A program made the translations under genes and the position numbers. A DNA stretch of 13,527 nt from Sphaerochaeta sp. (GTDB taxonomy: Bacteria; Spirochaetota; Spirochaetia; Sphaerochaetales; Sphaerochaetaceae): assembly GCA_003456855.1 (NCBI GenBank), contig DMOO01000233.1, positions 1-13,527 on the forward strand, in the 5' to 3' direction. The notes below the pieces were generated by a model. The model saw nothing but the letters and a program-made list of their open reading frames with translations, had not been told where the DNA came from and made no database searches. Of this stretch, positions 1 through 7,498 are shown piece by piece. Numbering within the stretch: position 1 is the stretch's first letter; each line of letters begins with the position of its first letter.

Positions 1-695
1 ACGTTGCAGAAGTGGGCGATCTTGGAGAATATGCCCTTGTCTCGGATCTTCTCGTCAACACGCAGGACTATGATGTTCGGAGATATCCCCATTCCCTGAA
101 GCTCCTTGACGCTGTGCTGAGTAGGTTTGGACTTGTGCTCCTCGCTCGCCTTCAGATACGGCACCAAAGTCACATGGATGTAGAGAACGTTCTCCCTTCC
201 GACCTCAAGGCCGATCTGTCTTATGGCCTCCAGGAAAGGCTGGCTCTCGATGTCTCCTATCGTTCCACCGATCTCCGTGATGACAACATCGGCGTCGGTT
301 TCCTTTCCGACTCTGTAGATGAAGCGCTTTATCTCGTCTGTTATATGTGGGATGGTCTGCACGGTCGAGCCTAGGAAACCTCCCTGTCTCTCCCTGTGGA
401 TGACGTTGGAGTACACCTTTCCGGTTGTCAGGTTGGAGAATCTGTTAAGGTCCTCGTCTATGAAGCGCTCATAGTGTCCAAGGTCCAGGTCGGTCTCTGC
501 ACCGTCCTCTGTTACATAGACCTCACCATGCTGGTAGGGGCTCATCGTACCCGGATCCACATTGATGTAGGGATCGAGTTTCTGAGCCGCCACCTTAAGG
601 CCCCTTGCCTTAAGAAGGCGTCCAAGAGAAGCTGCCGTTATGCCCTTGCCAAGTCCTGATACAACACCACCGGTCACGAAGATGTACTTTGTCAT
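1..695 (-). CDS. pyrG: CTP synthase, N-terminal part (runs off the left edge)
   Basis: CTP synthase makes CTP from UTP, ATP and glutamine in the cytoplasm, the last step of pyrimidine nucleotide synthesis. About 231 residues are visible, covering most of the N-terminal amidoligase (synthetase) domain; the C-terminal glutaminase domain lies outside the window. Family signatures are near-perfect: [18 protein letters not shown] at residues 1-18 (P-loop-like ATP site), then [19 protein letters not shown] at about 41-59, [16 protein letters not shown] shortly after, and [11 protein letters not shown] at about 140-150. The start ATG (693-695) follows a very strong Shine-Dalgarno AGGAGGG. It lies 20 nt after the glnN stop, so it is almost certainly co-transcribed with glnN and asnB. 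All three enzymes make or use glutamine. No sign of damage is seen in the visible part. Confidence 0.97.
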   Translation of the reverse strand, partial: MTKYIFVTGGVVSGLGKGITAASLGRLLKARGLKVAAQKLDPYINVDPGTMSPYQHGEVYVTEDGAETDLDLGHYERFIDEDLNRFSNLTTGKVYSNVIHRERQGGFLGSTVQTIPHITDEIKRFIYRVGKETDADVVITEIGGTIGDIESQPFLEAIRQIGLEVGRENVLYIHVTLVPYLKASEEHKSKPTQHSVKELQGMGISPNIIVLRVDEKIRDKGIFSKIAHFCN

Positions 696-715
696 TGCAA
701 CCTCCCTCCTTCAAA

Positions 716-2818
716 TCAAACCGAGAACAGAAGACGCCTGTATGTCGGATAAGGCCAGAGTCGGCCAGGGACAAGCCCTTCGGCATCGTTTATGAGAAGC
801 CTCATCTTCTCCATCAGAACAAGGACCTTGTCATGGTAGTAGGAGGCAGTACCCGCATCCATCGCAGACGGTGCCACATCAAGGGCATCGGACAGTCTGC
901 CACAAAGATCGGCGATTTCCGAATTGTCCTTCGAGAGGCGCAGACACTCGACACGCTCCACGCTGGAATCATCCTTTCCAAAGATGCTCTGCTTATCTAG
1001 CAGCGTCCTGCACAACTCACCCTCGAAGGATGAGATGGCAGGGATGATCTCCCTTGTAGTCATGCCCAGAAGGGTCTTGGCCTCGATTGAGATGATGTTG
1101 CAGTAGTTCTCGATGTCGACCTCCTCTCTGGCTGACATCTCAAGTCTGGACATGATCCCATGCTTCTCGAACAGGGCAACGTTCTTGTCGCTCATGTACC
1201 TTGTAACTGCCTGGGCCATTGTAGCCAGATTGCTCAGACCCCTTCTTTCAGCCTCGGTCACCCAGGACTGGTCGTAGCCGTTCCCATTGAAGATTATCCT
1301 TGAATGCTCGGTGAATTGGGCCTTTATCAGGTCATGCAGGGCATCGTTCATGTCCCCTGAGACCTTCTCAAGCACATCCGCATACTCTGAGAGCTTCTCT
1401 GCCATGATTGTGTTCAGCACGGTGTTTGGACCGGCGATGGACTGGCTGGAGCCAGGCATCCTGAACTCGAACTTGTTTCCTGTGAAGGCCACAGGACTTG
1501 TACGGTTGCGGTCTGTGGTGTCCCTTGGAATAACCGGCATGGTGTCGATGCCGATCTTCAACGGCTTGACCGACTGGGCACCATAGCTGGTGTCGTTGAT
1601 TATAGAGTCGATCACACCCTGAAGCTCAGTGCCAAGGAAGATGGAGATGATTGCAGGAGGTGCCTCGTTTCCACCAAGTCTGTGGTCATTGCCCGCATAG
1701 GCCACGCTGTATCGCAAAAGATCTTGATACTCGTCAACAGCGCTTACAAAGGCGGACAGGAACAGCAGGAACTGTGCGTTCTGTGCAGGTGTCTTTCCCG
1801 GAGACAGAAGATTCTTTCCCTTGTCCGTGGCAACTGACCAGTTGTTGTGCTTGCCGCTTCCGTTCACCCCGTCGAAAGGTTTCTCAGACAGAACGCATAC
1901 CAGGCCATGGCGGTCAGCCACGGTCCTCATGATGTTCATGGTCAGCTGGTTCTGGTCGTTTGCACTGTTGCAGTCGGTGTAGATAGGTGCCATCTCATGC
2001 TGTGATGGAGCGACCTCATTGTGCTTTGTCTTGGCAAGAACGCCGACCTTCCACAACTCCCTCTCAAGGTCCTTCATGAAAGCCGAAACCCTTGGCTTTA
2101 TGGAGCCGAAGTAATGGTCATCAAGCTCCTGGGACTTCGGTGGCTTTGCACCGAACAGTGTGCGGCCGCAGATTCTAAGGTCATCACGCTTGTTGAAGAA
2201 CTCCTTGTCGACAAGGAAGTACTCCTGCTCCGAGCCGACCATTGAAGTCACAGACCTGGTCTCCTTGTCCCCGAACAGTCTCAGAACCCTGAGGGCCTGG
2301 GTGTTAAGGGCCTTTATGGACTTCAGCAATGGTGTCTTCCGATCAAGGGACTCACCGGAATAGGAGAAGAACATTGTCGGGATGCAAAGACTGCCATCGG
2401 ATATGAAGGCCGATGATGTTGGATCCCAGGCGCTATAGCCGCGGGCCTCGAATGTGGCCCTGAGTCCTCCTGACGGGAAGCTCGATGCATCAGGCTCACC
2501 TTTCACGAGCTCCTTTCCGGAGAACTCCATGATCACACGTCCCCTTCCGACAGGCTCTATGAAGCTCTCGTGCTTCTCCGCAGTACCGCCTGTAAGAGGC
2601 TGGAACCAGTGCGTATAGTGTGTGGCGCCCATGCTGATGGCCCACTCCTTCATTCCCTTCGCTATTGCGTCTGCAGTCTCCATCGAAAGGCTTGCACCGC
2701 TTTCAAGGCATTTTCTGTAATCCTTGATCGCAGAAGCAGGAACGTAACGCTCCATCTTGTCCTCTGTGAAAACATGGCTTGCAAACATCTCAGCCACATC
2801 AACTCTCTCTTCAATCAT
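716..2818 (-). CDS. glnN: Glutamine synthetase type III (GSIII/GlnN)
   Basis: This enzyme makes glutamine from glutamate, ammonia and ATP in the cytoplasm. The 700-residue length is that of the large type III class, not the roughly 450-residue GSI. Visible class signatures are THYTHWFQPLTGGTAEKHES (about residues 66-85), SFPSGGLRATFEARGYSAWD (about 114-133), GSEQEYFLVD (about 195-204, metal-binding glutamates), HNEVAPSQHEMAP (about 266-278), NGSGKHNNWS (about 319-328) and NKFEFRMPGSSQSIAGPNT farther on. The C-terminus keeps the usual LWPYPTYRRLLF ending. I start it at the ATG at 2816-2818 because it follows GGAGGTGGGG at 2822-2831 with good spacing and begins just before the conserved N-terminus. 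A longer frame from 2893 would run back into asnB and has no family support. The gap to the asnB stop is 16 nt and to pyrG 20 nt, so one operon is likely. The product supplies the co-substrate of both neighbouring enzymes. Confidence 0.96.
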   Translation of the reverse strand: MIEERVDVAEMFASHVFTEDKMERYVPASAIKDYRKCLESGASLSMETADAIAKGMKEWAISMGATHYTHWFQPLTGGTAEKHESFIEPVGRGRVIMEFSGKELVKGEPDASSFPSGGLRATFEARGYSAWDPTSSAFISDGSLCIPTMFFSYSGESLDRKTPLLKSIKALNTQALRVLRLFGDKETRSVTSMVGSEQEYFLVDKEFFNKRDDLRICGRTLFGAKPPKSQELDDHYFGSIKPRVSAFMKDLERELWKVGVLAKTKHNEVAPSQHEMAPIYTDCNSANDQNQLTMNIMRTVADRHGLVCVLSEKPFDGVNGSGKHNNWSVATDKGKNLLSPGKTPAQNAQFLLFLSAFVSAVDEYQDLLRYSVAYAGNDHRLGGNEAPPAIISIFLGTELQGVIDSIINDTSYGAQSVKPLKIGIDTMPVIPRDTTDRNRTSPVAFTGNKFEFRMPGSSQSIAGPNTVLNTIMAEKLSEYADVLEKVSGDMNDALHDLIKAQFTEHSRIIFNGNGYDQSWVTEAERRGLSNLATMAQAVTRYMSDKNVALFEKHGIMSRLEMSAREEVDIENYCNIISIEAKTLLGMTTREIIPAISSFEGELCRTLLDKQSIFGKDDSSVERVECLRLSKDNSEIADLCGRLSDALDVAPSAMDAGTASYYHDKVLVLMEKMRLLINDAEGLVPGRLWPYPTYRRLLFSV

Positions 2819-2821
2819 ATT

Positions 2822-2831
2822 CCCCACCTCC
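2822..2831 (-). promoter_or_regulatory. Ribosome binding site that fixes the glnN start
   Basis: On the minus strand the sequence reads GGAGGTGGGG, with the GGAGG core 8 nt before the ATG at 2816-2818. It lies between the asnB stop (2835-2837) and glnN. It favours this ATG over the possible in-frame start 75 nt upstream, inside asnB. Confidence 0.85.
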
Positions 2832-2834
2832 AAA

Positions 2835-4421
2835 TCAGACTCCACTTGCCCCATAGTTCGACAGGACCCTTGCAGACGGGTCGTTGACATCACAGCCCTC
2901 CCATTCCTTGTTGGGCATCCAGAAGGCAGGGATCATATCACCCTGGCCCGGGTAATGCTTCTCGAAGATCTCCCTGTAAAGAAGGCTCTCCTTTGTGAAT
3001 GGCTTGCCGTGGGCATATCTCTCACAGCACTTTTTGAACTCTTCATCTGAGTATTTGTGCTCTGCATAGGCTTTCAGGCCATCGACCATGCTGTGGCCGA
3101 CTGCATCGGAGAAGGCGGCCTTCTGCCTCCAGAGAATGTCCTCCGGAAGGATGTGGTCCTTCTCGAAGGCCTTTCTTAGAAGGTATTTGCCCATGTTGTA
3201 CTTGTTGAGCTTCTTCTCAGGGTCGATTGCCATGACGTATCTCACGAAGTCCAGATCCCCGAACGGGACCCTGGCTTCAAGGGAGTTGTCGGAAATGCAT
3301 CTGTCAGCCCTGAGAACATCATAATAGTGAAGCTCCCTGATCCTCTTCTGGGATTCCTCCTGGAAAGCCTCGGCGGAGGGAGCGAAATCGGTGTATTTGT
3401 AGCCGAAAAGCTCATCCGAGATTTCTCCAGTCAGAAGAACCTTCACGTCCGTGCGCTCATGGATGGCCTTGCAGCAAAGGAACATCCCCATGCTTGCACG
3501 GATTGTGGTTATATCCCAGGTCCCCAACAGGGAGATCACTGTATCCAAATACTCAAGAACCTCGTCTATGGTCATGGTCACTTCCATGTGGTCGCTTCCG
3601 ATGAACTCTGCGACCTCCTTTGCATAGCGAAGGTCAATCGGGTCTGTGTCCATTCCGATTGCGAAGGTCCTTATCTTCTTTCCAAGGAGCTTTGCTGAGA
3701 TCGCACAGACAAGGCTGGAGTCAAGGCCTCCGGAGAGAAGGAAGCCAAGCGGTGCATCCGCATCAAGGCGCTTCTCGACACCGGCAATCAGCTTCTCCCT
3801 GATTGCAGCGCAGACTGTATCAAGATCGTCATGACAAACCTCAGCAACTGCTGTAGGGTCCGCATACTGTGTGAAGACACCATCCTTGTAATAATGTCCT
3901 GGCGGGAATGGAATGACCTCTTTGCAAAGACCCATCAGACAGCGGGCCTCACTGCAGAATATGATGCTGCCATCCTCCAGATAGCCATAAAAAAGCGGCC
4001 TGATTCCGATAGGGTCTCTGGCCGCCACCATGCTGTCTGTCTCAGCATCGTATATGACAAGGGCGAACTCCGCGTCCAGGTCCTTTAACATGTCAGTCCC
4101 CTTCTCCTCCCAAAGAGGAAGAAGAACTTCACAGTCAGAGTCGCTCGAGAAGACATACTTTGCCTCAAGAGCCTTCTTTATTGGACGGAAACCGTAGACC
4201 TCACCGTTGCAGACAAGGCTGCGCTCCCCAAGATGGAAAGGCTGCATTCCAGCCTCATGCAGGCCCATGATGGCCAGTCTGTTGAATCCGAGGTATGCAT
4301 TATTGTTGCCGACGCTCTCAAAGCGACTCTGGTCTGGGCCCCTGTAGAAGGAGCGCTCAAAACAGGTCTGAATCAAATCAGCACTCACTGTGCTAGATGA
4401 AAAACCTACAATTGAACACAT
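2835..4421 (-). CDS. asnB: Asparagine synthase (glutamine-hydrolysing)
   Basis: This cytoplasmic enzyme converts aspartate, glutamine and ATP to asparagine, glutamate, AMP and pyrophosphate. The protein has 528 residues, slightly shorter than E. coli AsnB (about 554). The N-terminal class II glutaminase domain (2 to about 195) has the nucleophile Cys2 (MCSIVGF), RGPDQS at 27-32, Arg48, CNGEVYG at 71-77 and RDPIGIRPLFYG at 135-146. The synthetase domain has the PP-loop SGGLDSS at 230-236, TTIRAS at 305-310, TGEISDELFGY at 331-341 and a later NSLEARVPF. The start is set by the need for Cys at position 2 and by GGAGG 8 nt upstream of the ATG. A closer ATG at 4426-4428 is out of frame. It is the first gene of the asnB-glnN-pyrG cluster, transcribed away from a LysR-type regulator, with a leader of only about 25 nt, so attenuation or a riboswitch is unlikely. 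Confidence 0.96.
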   Translation of the reverse strand: MCSIVGFSSSTVSADLIQTCFERSFYRGPDQSRFESVGNNNAYLGFNRLAIMGLHEAGMQPFHLGERSLVCNGEVYGFRPIKKALEAKYVFSSDSDCEVLLPLWEEKGTDMLKDLDAEFALVIYDAETDSMVAARDPIGIRPLFYGYLEDGSIIFCSEARCLMGLCKEVIPFPPGHYYKDGVFTQYADPTAVAEVCHDDLDTVCAAIREKLIAGVEKRLDADAPLGFLLSGGLDSSLVCAISAKLLGKKIRTFAIGMDTDPIDLRYAKEVAEFIGSDHMEVTMTIDEVLEYLDTVISLLGTWDITTIRASMGMFLCCKAIHERTDVKVLLTGEISDELFGYKYTDFAPSAEAFQEESQKRIRELHYYDVLRADRCISDNSLEARVPFGDLDFVRYVMAIDPEKKLNKYNMGKYLLRKAFEKDHILPEDILWRQKAAFSDAVGHSMVDGLKAYAEHKYSDEEFKKCCERYAHGKPFTKESLLYREIFEKHYPGQGDMIPAFWMPNKEWEGCDVNDPSARVLSNYGASGV

Positions 4422-4453
4422 GTGGCATACCTCCGAAAAAAAATTTTGTTCGC

Positions 4454-4482
4454 ATTATATGGGCTTGAGCAAAAAGATACAA
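4454..4482 (-). promoter_or_regulatory. Predicted sigma-70 promoter of asnB-glnN-pyrG
   Basis: On the minus strand, TTGTAT (4477-4482) is followed by a 17-nt spacer and a perfect TATAAT (4454-4459). The start of transcription should be near 4447, about 25 nt before the asnB ATG. The -35 box is weak (3 of 6), as expected for an activated promoter. It overlaps the oppositely directed lysR promoter. Confidence 0.6.
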
Positions 4483-4493
4483 ATACATATAAT
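4465..4493 (+). promoter_or_regulatory. Predicted sigma-70 promoter of the lysR-type gene
   Basis: TTGAGC (4465-4470), a 17-nt spacer and a perfect TATAAT (4488-4493) predict transcription from about 4500. Its -35 box lies between the -10 and -35 of the asnB promoter on the other strand, so the two promoters occupy the same DNA. The -10 is half of a 12-bp perfect palindrome, TATAATATTATA, at 4488-4499. Confidence 0.6.
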
Positions 4494-4501
4494 ATTATAG
4501 T

Positions 4502-4524
4502 TATCATACTTTTTTCGTATGGTA
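4502..4524. promoter_or_regulatory. Predicted LysR-type regulator binding site (T-N11-A palindrome)
   Basis: An inverted repeat TATCATAC-N7-GTATGGTA (7 of 8 arm positions pair) contains the core ATAC-N7-GTAT, which fits the T-N11-A rule for LysR-type sites. Its centre lies at about -66 from the predicted asnB start, the usual recognition-site position for a target gene. It also covers about +2 to +24 of the regulator's own transcript, suiting autorepression. Assignment to the adjacent regulator is inference from position. Confidence 0.6.
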
Positions 4525-4562
4525 AGAAATCCTAGTGACACAACGAATTGAGGGGTTAGTAA

Positions 4563-5456
4563 ATGGAACTGAGGGTCTTGAAATACTTCGTGACAGTAGC
4601 CGAGGAACTCAACATAACAAGGGCTGCGGACAGGTTGAACATCAGCCAGCCACCGCTCAGCGCCCAGATGAAGAATCTGGAGGAGGAGCTTGATACAGTC
4701 CTCTTCATCAGAGGCAAGAGGCACCTTCAGCTCACCGAATCAGGACAGCTTCTCTACCGCTACGCAAAGGAGATCCTGAGCCTCTCGGAGAAGACCTCGA
4801 ACGAGATCAGACTGATGGGAAAGGGAATGCACGGGACCATCTCAATAGGACTTGTAGAAGGATCCGCCCCTGACATCGCATCCCAGTGGATCGAGTCCTT
4901 CATGAAGAAATACTCCGACATCAAGTTCAGGATCATGGACGGAAACAGCGATGAGCTCATAGAGAGACTCAGAAGCGGCCTTATAAACCTTGCAGTCATC
5001 ACCGCCCCTTGCGACCAGACCCTGCTGAACAGCTTCAAGGTGGGACAGGAGAAGATGACGGCCTTCATGAGCAAGGACAATCCCCTCTCCAAGCTCCCCG
5101 GAGACACCCTTGCCCTGGCGAGTCTCAAGGACCAGCCTTTGATTGTGCCAAGCCGAGAGTACATGAACGACATGATCTACAAATGGTTCAAGGAGATCGA
5201 CTCGGAGCCAAGGATCGTCTGCAAGATGGACAACTACCTGGACGTTGCAGCCCTTGCCGGCCGCAACATCGGAATCAGTCTCTTCCCGAAGACTTCATAC
5301 ATCCTCAACCCTCAGCTTGTGGCCAAGGAGATAGTCAACTCAGGCCGTGAGGTTGAGTACCTCTTCGTCTGGCTCAAGGGCAAACCTCTTCCACTTGCAG
5401 ACGAGGCCTTCATCGACTTTGTGAAGCAGTCGATCAAGGAAAAAGATAATAGTTAA
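4563..5456 (+). CDS. LysR-type transcriptional regulator
   Basis: This 297-residue protein has the standard LysR-family length. An N-terminal winged helix-turn-helix (about residues 3-62) shows the typical pattern: LKYFVTVAEELNITRAADRL, then NISQPPLSAQMKNLEEEL and the LTESG wing. The effector-binding domain (about 90-290) starts GTISIGLVEGSAPDI and contains LRSGLINLAVI and AALAGRNIGISLFP. Such proteins bind DNA as tetramers and respond to a small molecule; the ligand here cannot be read from sequence. The gene is divergent from asnB-glnN-pyrG across a 141-nt gap carrying a T-N11-A palindrome and overlapping promoters, so it probably controls that operon and itself. By analogy with GltC of Bacillus, the signal could be nitrogen-related. 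The start ATG follows GAGGGG (4550-4555) by 7 nt. No terminator is visible after the stop, so read-through into the response regulator is possible. Confidence 0.94.
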   Translation: MELRVLKYFVTVAEELNITRAADRLNISQPPLSAQMKNLEEELDTVLFIRGKRHLQLTESGQLLYRYAKEILSLSEKTSNEIRLMGKGMHGTISIGLVEGSAPDIASQWIESFMKKYSDIKFRIMDGNSDELIERLRSGLINLAVITAPCDQTLLNSFKVGQEKMTAFMSKDNPLSKLPGDTLALASLKDQPLIVPSREYMNDMIYKWFKEIDSEPRIVCKMDNYLDVAALAGRNIGISLFPKTSYILNPQLVAKEIVNSGREVEYLFVWLKGKPLPLADEAFIDFVKQSIKEKDNS

Positions 5457-5466
5457 TCTATTTTCA

Positions 5467-5483
5467 TTTCAGCTTCGTTTCAG
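5467..5483 (+). promoter_or_regulatory. Predicted response-regulator box upstream of the two-component operon
   Basis: A direct repeat TTTCAG-N5-TTTCAG (period 11 bp, one helical turn) is the spacing used by dimers of OmpR/PhoB-family regulators. The same element occurs before htrA (7482-7498), and the ungapped alignment of 5461-5492 with 7476-7507 has 25 of 32 identical positions. It ends 8 nt before the predicted -35. Binding by the regulator encoded just downstream is inferred. Confidence 0.6.
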
Positions 5484-5491
5484 GTATGTAG

Positions 5492-5520
5492 TTGATTCTT
5501 GAAGTACAAGAAACTATAAA
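5492..5520 (+). promoter_or_regulatory. Predicted promoter of the response regulator-kinase operon
   Basis: TTGATT (5492-5497), a 17-nt spacer and TATAAA (5515-5520) predict a start near 5527, leaving a short leader with AAAGGA (5529-5534) before the ATG. The spacer region holds an inverted repeat TTCTTG-N5-CAAGAA (5496-5512). Confidence 0.5.
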
Positions 5521-5540
5521 ATTAGAGTAAAGGATGACCC

Positions 5541-6212
5541 ATGCGTATTCTGATCGCCGAAGATGAAACCTCAACAGCCAGAGCCTTGAAGCTACTTCTG
5601 GAGCAGGCAAAATACTCTGTGGATATAGCCTATAACGGCAATGATGCTTGGGATTTTATATCAAATACAACTTATGAGGTCATCATTCTTGATATAATGA
5701 TGCCAGGCAAGAACGGCCTTGAAGTCCTTTCTCTGATAAGAGGAAACCACATCTCCACCCCTGTTCTGATGCTCACTGCAAAGGGAGAGGTGGAGGACAA
5801 GGTCCTTGGTCTCGAGTCCGGAGCGGACGACTATCTTCCAAAGCCCTTCTCCACAGCTGAGCTGATTGCAAGGGTCAAGGCGCTGGCCCGCAGAAGCGAG
5901 AACTACAGCGACAGTGTAAGGAAAATAGGAAATCTGGAGCTGGACAGCAACCGCTATGAAATGAGAGTCGGCACTAAGTCAGCCACACTTACAAACAAGG
6001 AATACCAGCTTCTTGAGCTCTTCATCCTCCACCCCGGCTTTGTGTTCTCCACAGAGCATCTCATGGAGAAGATCTGGGGCTTTGACACAGAGTCCGAGAT
6101 AGACGTTGTCTGGACCCACATAGGTTTCATAAGGAAGAAGCTAAGAAGCCTTGATGCAAACGTTGAGATCAAGACGATCCGCGGTGCAGGCTATTCCCTG
6201 GAGGTGATCTGA
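5541..6212 (+). CDS. OmpR-family response regulator
   Basis: This 223-residue regulator has a receiver domain (1 to about 118) and an OmpR/PhoB-type winged-helix DNA-binding domain (about 125-222). In the receiver, the acidic pocket E7-D8-E9, the phospho-acceptor D51 (in ILDIMMPGKNG), T79 and K101 (LPKPF) are all present. In the output domain, LTNKEYQLLELF, an IWGFD motif, VVWTHIGFIRKKL and TIRGAGYSL are typical. Phosphorylation by the downstream kinase should promote dimer binding to direct repeats. A direct repeat with 11-bp period lies before this gene and before htrA, so the likely regulon includes itself and the protease. The stop shares one base with the kinase ATG (TGATG), and the last codons carry the kinase's ribosome binding site GGAGGTGAT, so translation is probably coupled. 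Function as an envelope-stress regulator is inferred from the htrA context. Confidence 0.95.
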   Translation: MRILIAEDETSTARALKLLLEQAKYSVDIAYNGNDAWDFISNTTYEVIILDIMMPGKNGLEVLSLIRGNHISTPVLMLTAKGEVEDKVLGLESGADDYLPKPFSTAELIARVKALARRSENYSDSVRKIGNLELDSNRYEMRVGTKSATLTNKEYQLLELFILHPGFVFSTEHLMEKIWGFDTESEIDVVWTHIGFIRKKLRSLDANVEIKTIRGAGYSLEVI

Positions 6213-7441
6213 TGTTCAAGAAGATGCGCTGGAGAATGATCTTCATTGCAATGTTCTCTATATTCTTTGTAATGGCTCTTCTGGTCTCCTTGATTACAGC
6301 TGGAACAAGCATAGTCAGCACAAACAGGGAGGACCAGACCCTGGAAAGCATCCTGGAATATGAATCCAGCTGGAACATGGCCAACCAGTTCTTCTCCTTC
6401 CCCTTCTCCTCCTACCAGCGAACCTACGACCTTGAGCTGAGCTACATGACAAGGTTCTACGTTGTCAGATTCGACAGAAACGGGAACGTGGGCACCATAC
6501 TCATGAACTACATAGCCTCTGTAGACGAGGAACAGGCCGTGGCCTCAGCCCAGAAGGTCCTAAGCAAGGGCAGGACCAGCGGCAACATGCAGAACTACAG
6601 ATACATGGTCAAGTCAGACAACGGGGAAACCGTTGTCGCCTTCCTTAACATATCAAGGGAGAAGGCCTTCATCAGAACCCTGCTGGGAACCTCAACCCTC
6701 ATCGCCCTTGGCTCTTTGGTCATTGCCTTTGTAATCGTCTTCCTTTTGAGCAAGCGTGCAGTCAAGCCTTTCATGCAGAACCTTGAGCAGCAGAAGCGCT
6801 TCATCACGGATGTGAGCCACGAGCTCAAGACACCACTGACATCAATCAATGCAAGCCTTGATGTCATAGAGCTTGAAAACGGAGAGCCTGATGAATGGCA
6901 TGACAACATCCGCAAGCAGACGAATCGCCTGACCAAGATGGTCGGTGAGCTCGTCACCCTCTCAAGGCTGAACGAGGTAAACCCGTTCCCGAACAAGGAG
7001 ACAGTCTCTCTCAGTGATGTGGCCTGGGAGGTCACCGAGGCCTTCAAAGCACAGGCCAAGGCCAAGGGCAGAAACCTCTTGGTGGACATTGCAGAGGACG
7101 TGAACATAAACGGAAACAGATCTGCAATCCAGCAGATGCTCTCAGCCCTTCTGGACAATGCAATAAAGTACTCCACAGAGAACGGAGAGATAAGCCTGAG
7201 CTTATCAAAGAAGGGATCCAAGGCTCTGATTGAGCTTTCCAACACCTGCGACTACGATGTTCCGCCTGACACATCAAAGCTCTTCGACCGCTTCTACCGA
7301 CCTGATGACTCCAGAAGCTCAAGCACCGGTGGAACCGGAGTGGGAATGGCGATTGCCAAGTCGGTTGTGGATGCTCACGGAGGAAAGATCTCCGCGGAAT
7401 GTCCTGACGGAAAGAAAATGACAATTCATGTCGTTCTTTGA
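6212..7441 (+). CDS. Membrane sensor histidine kinase
   Basis: The partner kinase has 409 residues. It begins with a basic stretch and a membrane segment (about 9-31), an extracytoplasmic sensor region of about 120 residues, a second membrane segment (about 157-179), then HisKA with the phospho-accepting H203 in FITDVSHELKTPLTSINASL. The ATPase domain has the N box LLDNAIKYS (N316), an F box LFDRFYRPDDSRS (358-370) and the G2 box GTGVGMAIAKS (374-384). H203 is only about 24 residues after the membrane, too short for a HAMP linker. The usual DxG of the G1 box is not obvious: the matching stretch, about 341-352, reads ELSNTCDYDVPP. Both traits occur in compact kinases of anaerobic gut bacteria, so activity is still likely. 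The sensor region has no domain I recognise, so the signal is unknown. It overlaps the response regulator by one base and ends just before a strong terminator. Confidence 0.95.
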   Translation: MFKKMRWRMIFIAMFSIFFVMALLVSLITAGTSIVSTNREDQTLESILEYESSWNMANQFFSFPFSSYQRTYDLELSYMTRFYVVRFDRNGNVGTILMNYIASVDEEQAVASAQKVLSKGRTSGNMQNYRYMVKSDNGETVVAFLNISREKAFIRTLLGTSTLIALGSLVIAFVIVFLLSKRAVKPFMQNLEQQKRFITDVSHELKTPLTSINASLDVIELENGEPDEWHDNIRKQTNRLTKMVGELVTLSRLNEVNPFPNKETVSLSDVAWEVTEAFKAQAKAKGRNLLVDIAEDVNINGNRSAIQQMLSALLDNAIKYSTENGEISLSLSKKGSKALIELSNTCDYDVPPDTSKLFDRFYRPDDSRSSSTGGTGVGMAIAKSVVDAHGGKISAECPDGKKMTIHVVL

Positions 7442-7450
7442 TATATAACG

Positions 7451-7479
7451 GAGCGGAGAAATCCGCTCTTCTTTTTTTT
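7451..7479 (+). terminator. Intrinsic terminator of the two-component operon
   Basis: A perfect 7-bp GC-rich stem (GAGCGGA at 7451-7457, TCCGCTC at 7462-7468) closes a GAAA tetraloop and is followed by TT-C and eight T residues. It lies 10 nt after the kinase stop and separates this operon from htrA, which must therefore have its own promoter. Confidence 0.9.
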
Positions 7480-7481
7480 GA

Positions 7482-7498
7482 TTTCAGGTTCACTTCAG
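7482..7498 (+). promoter_or_regulatory. Predicted response-regulator box upstream of htrA
   Basis: TTTCAG-N5-CTTCAG with 11-bp period matches the box before the two-component operon (5467-5483). It starts 3 nt after the T-tract of the terminator. A poor -10 candidate AACAAT (7509-7514) sits 10 nt downstream, which would make the box cover the -35 region as PhoB boxes do. I cannot place the promoter securely. Confidence 0.6.

Noticed and set aside
2819..2893. Longer N-terminus for glutamine synthetase from an in-frame start at 2893.
   Set aside because: It would lie inside asnB, lacks a ribosome binding site of the quality found at 2822-2831, and adds residues with no resemblance to the family N-terminus.
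4422..4447. Riboswitch or T-box leader before asnB.
   Set aside because: The predicted leader is only about 25 nt and contains no structure, too short for any known leader element.
6595..7245. 216-codon open frame antisense to the histidine kinase.
   Set aside because: It mirrors the codon bias of the kinase gene, is Ser/Arg/Leu-rich without domain features, and has no ribosome binding site.
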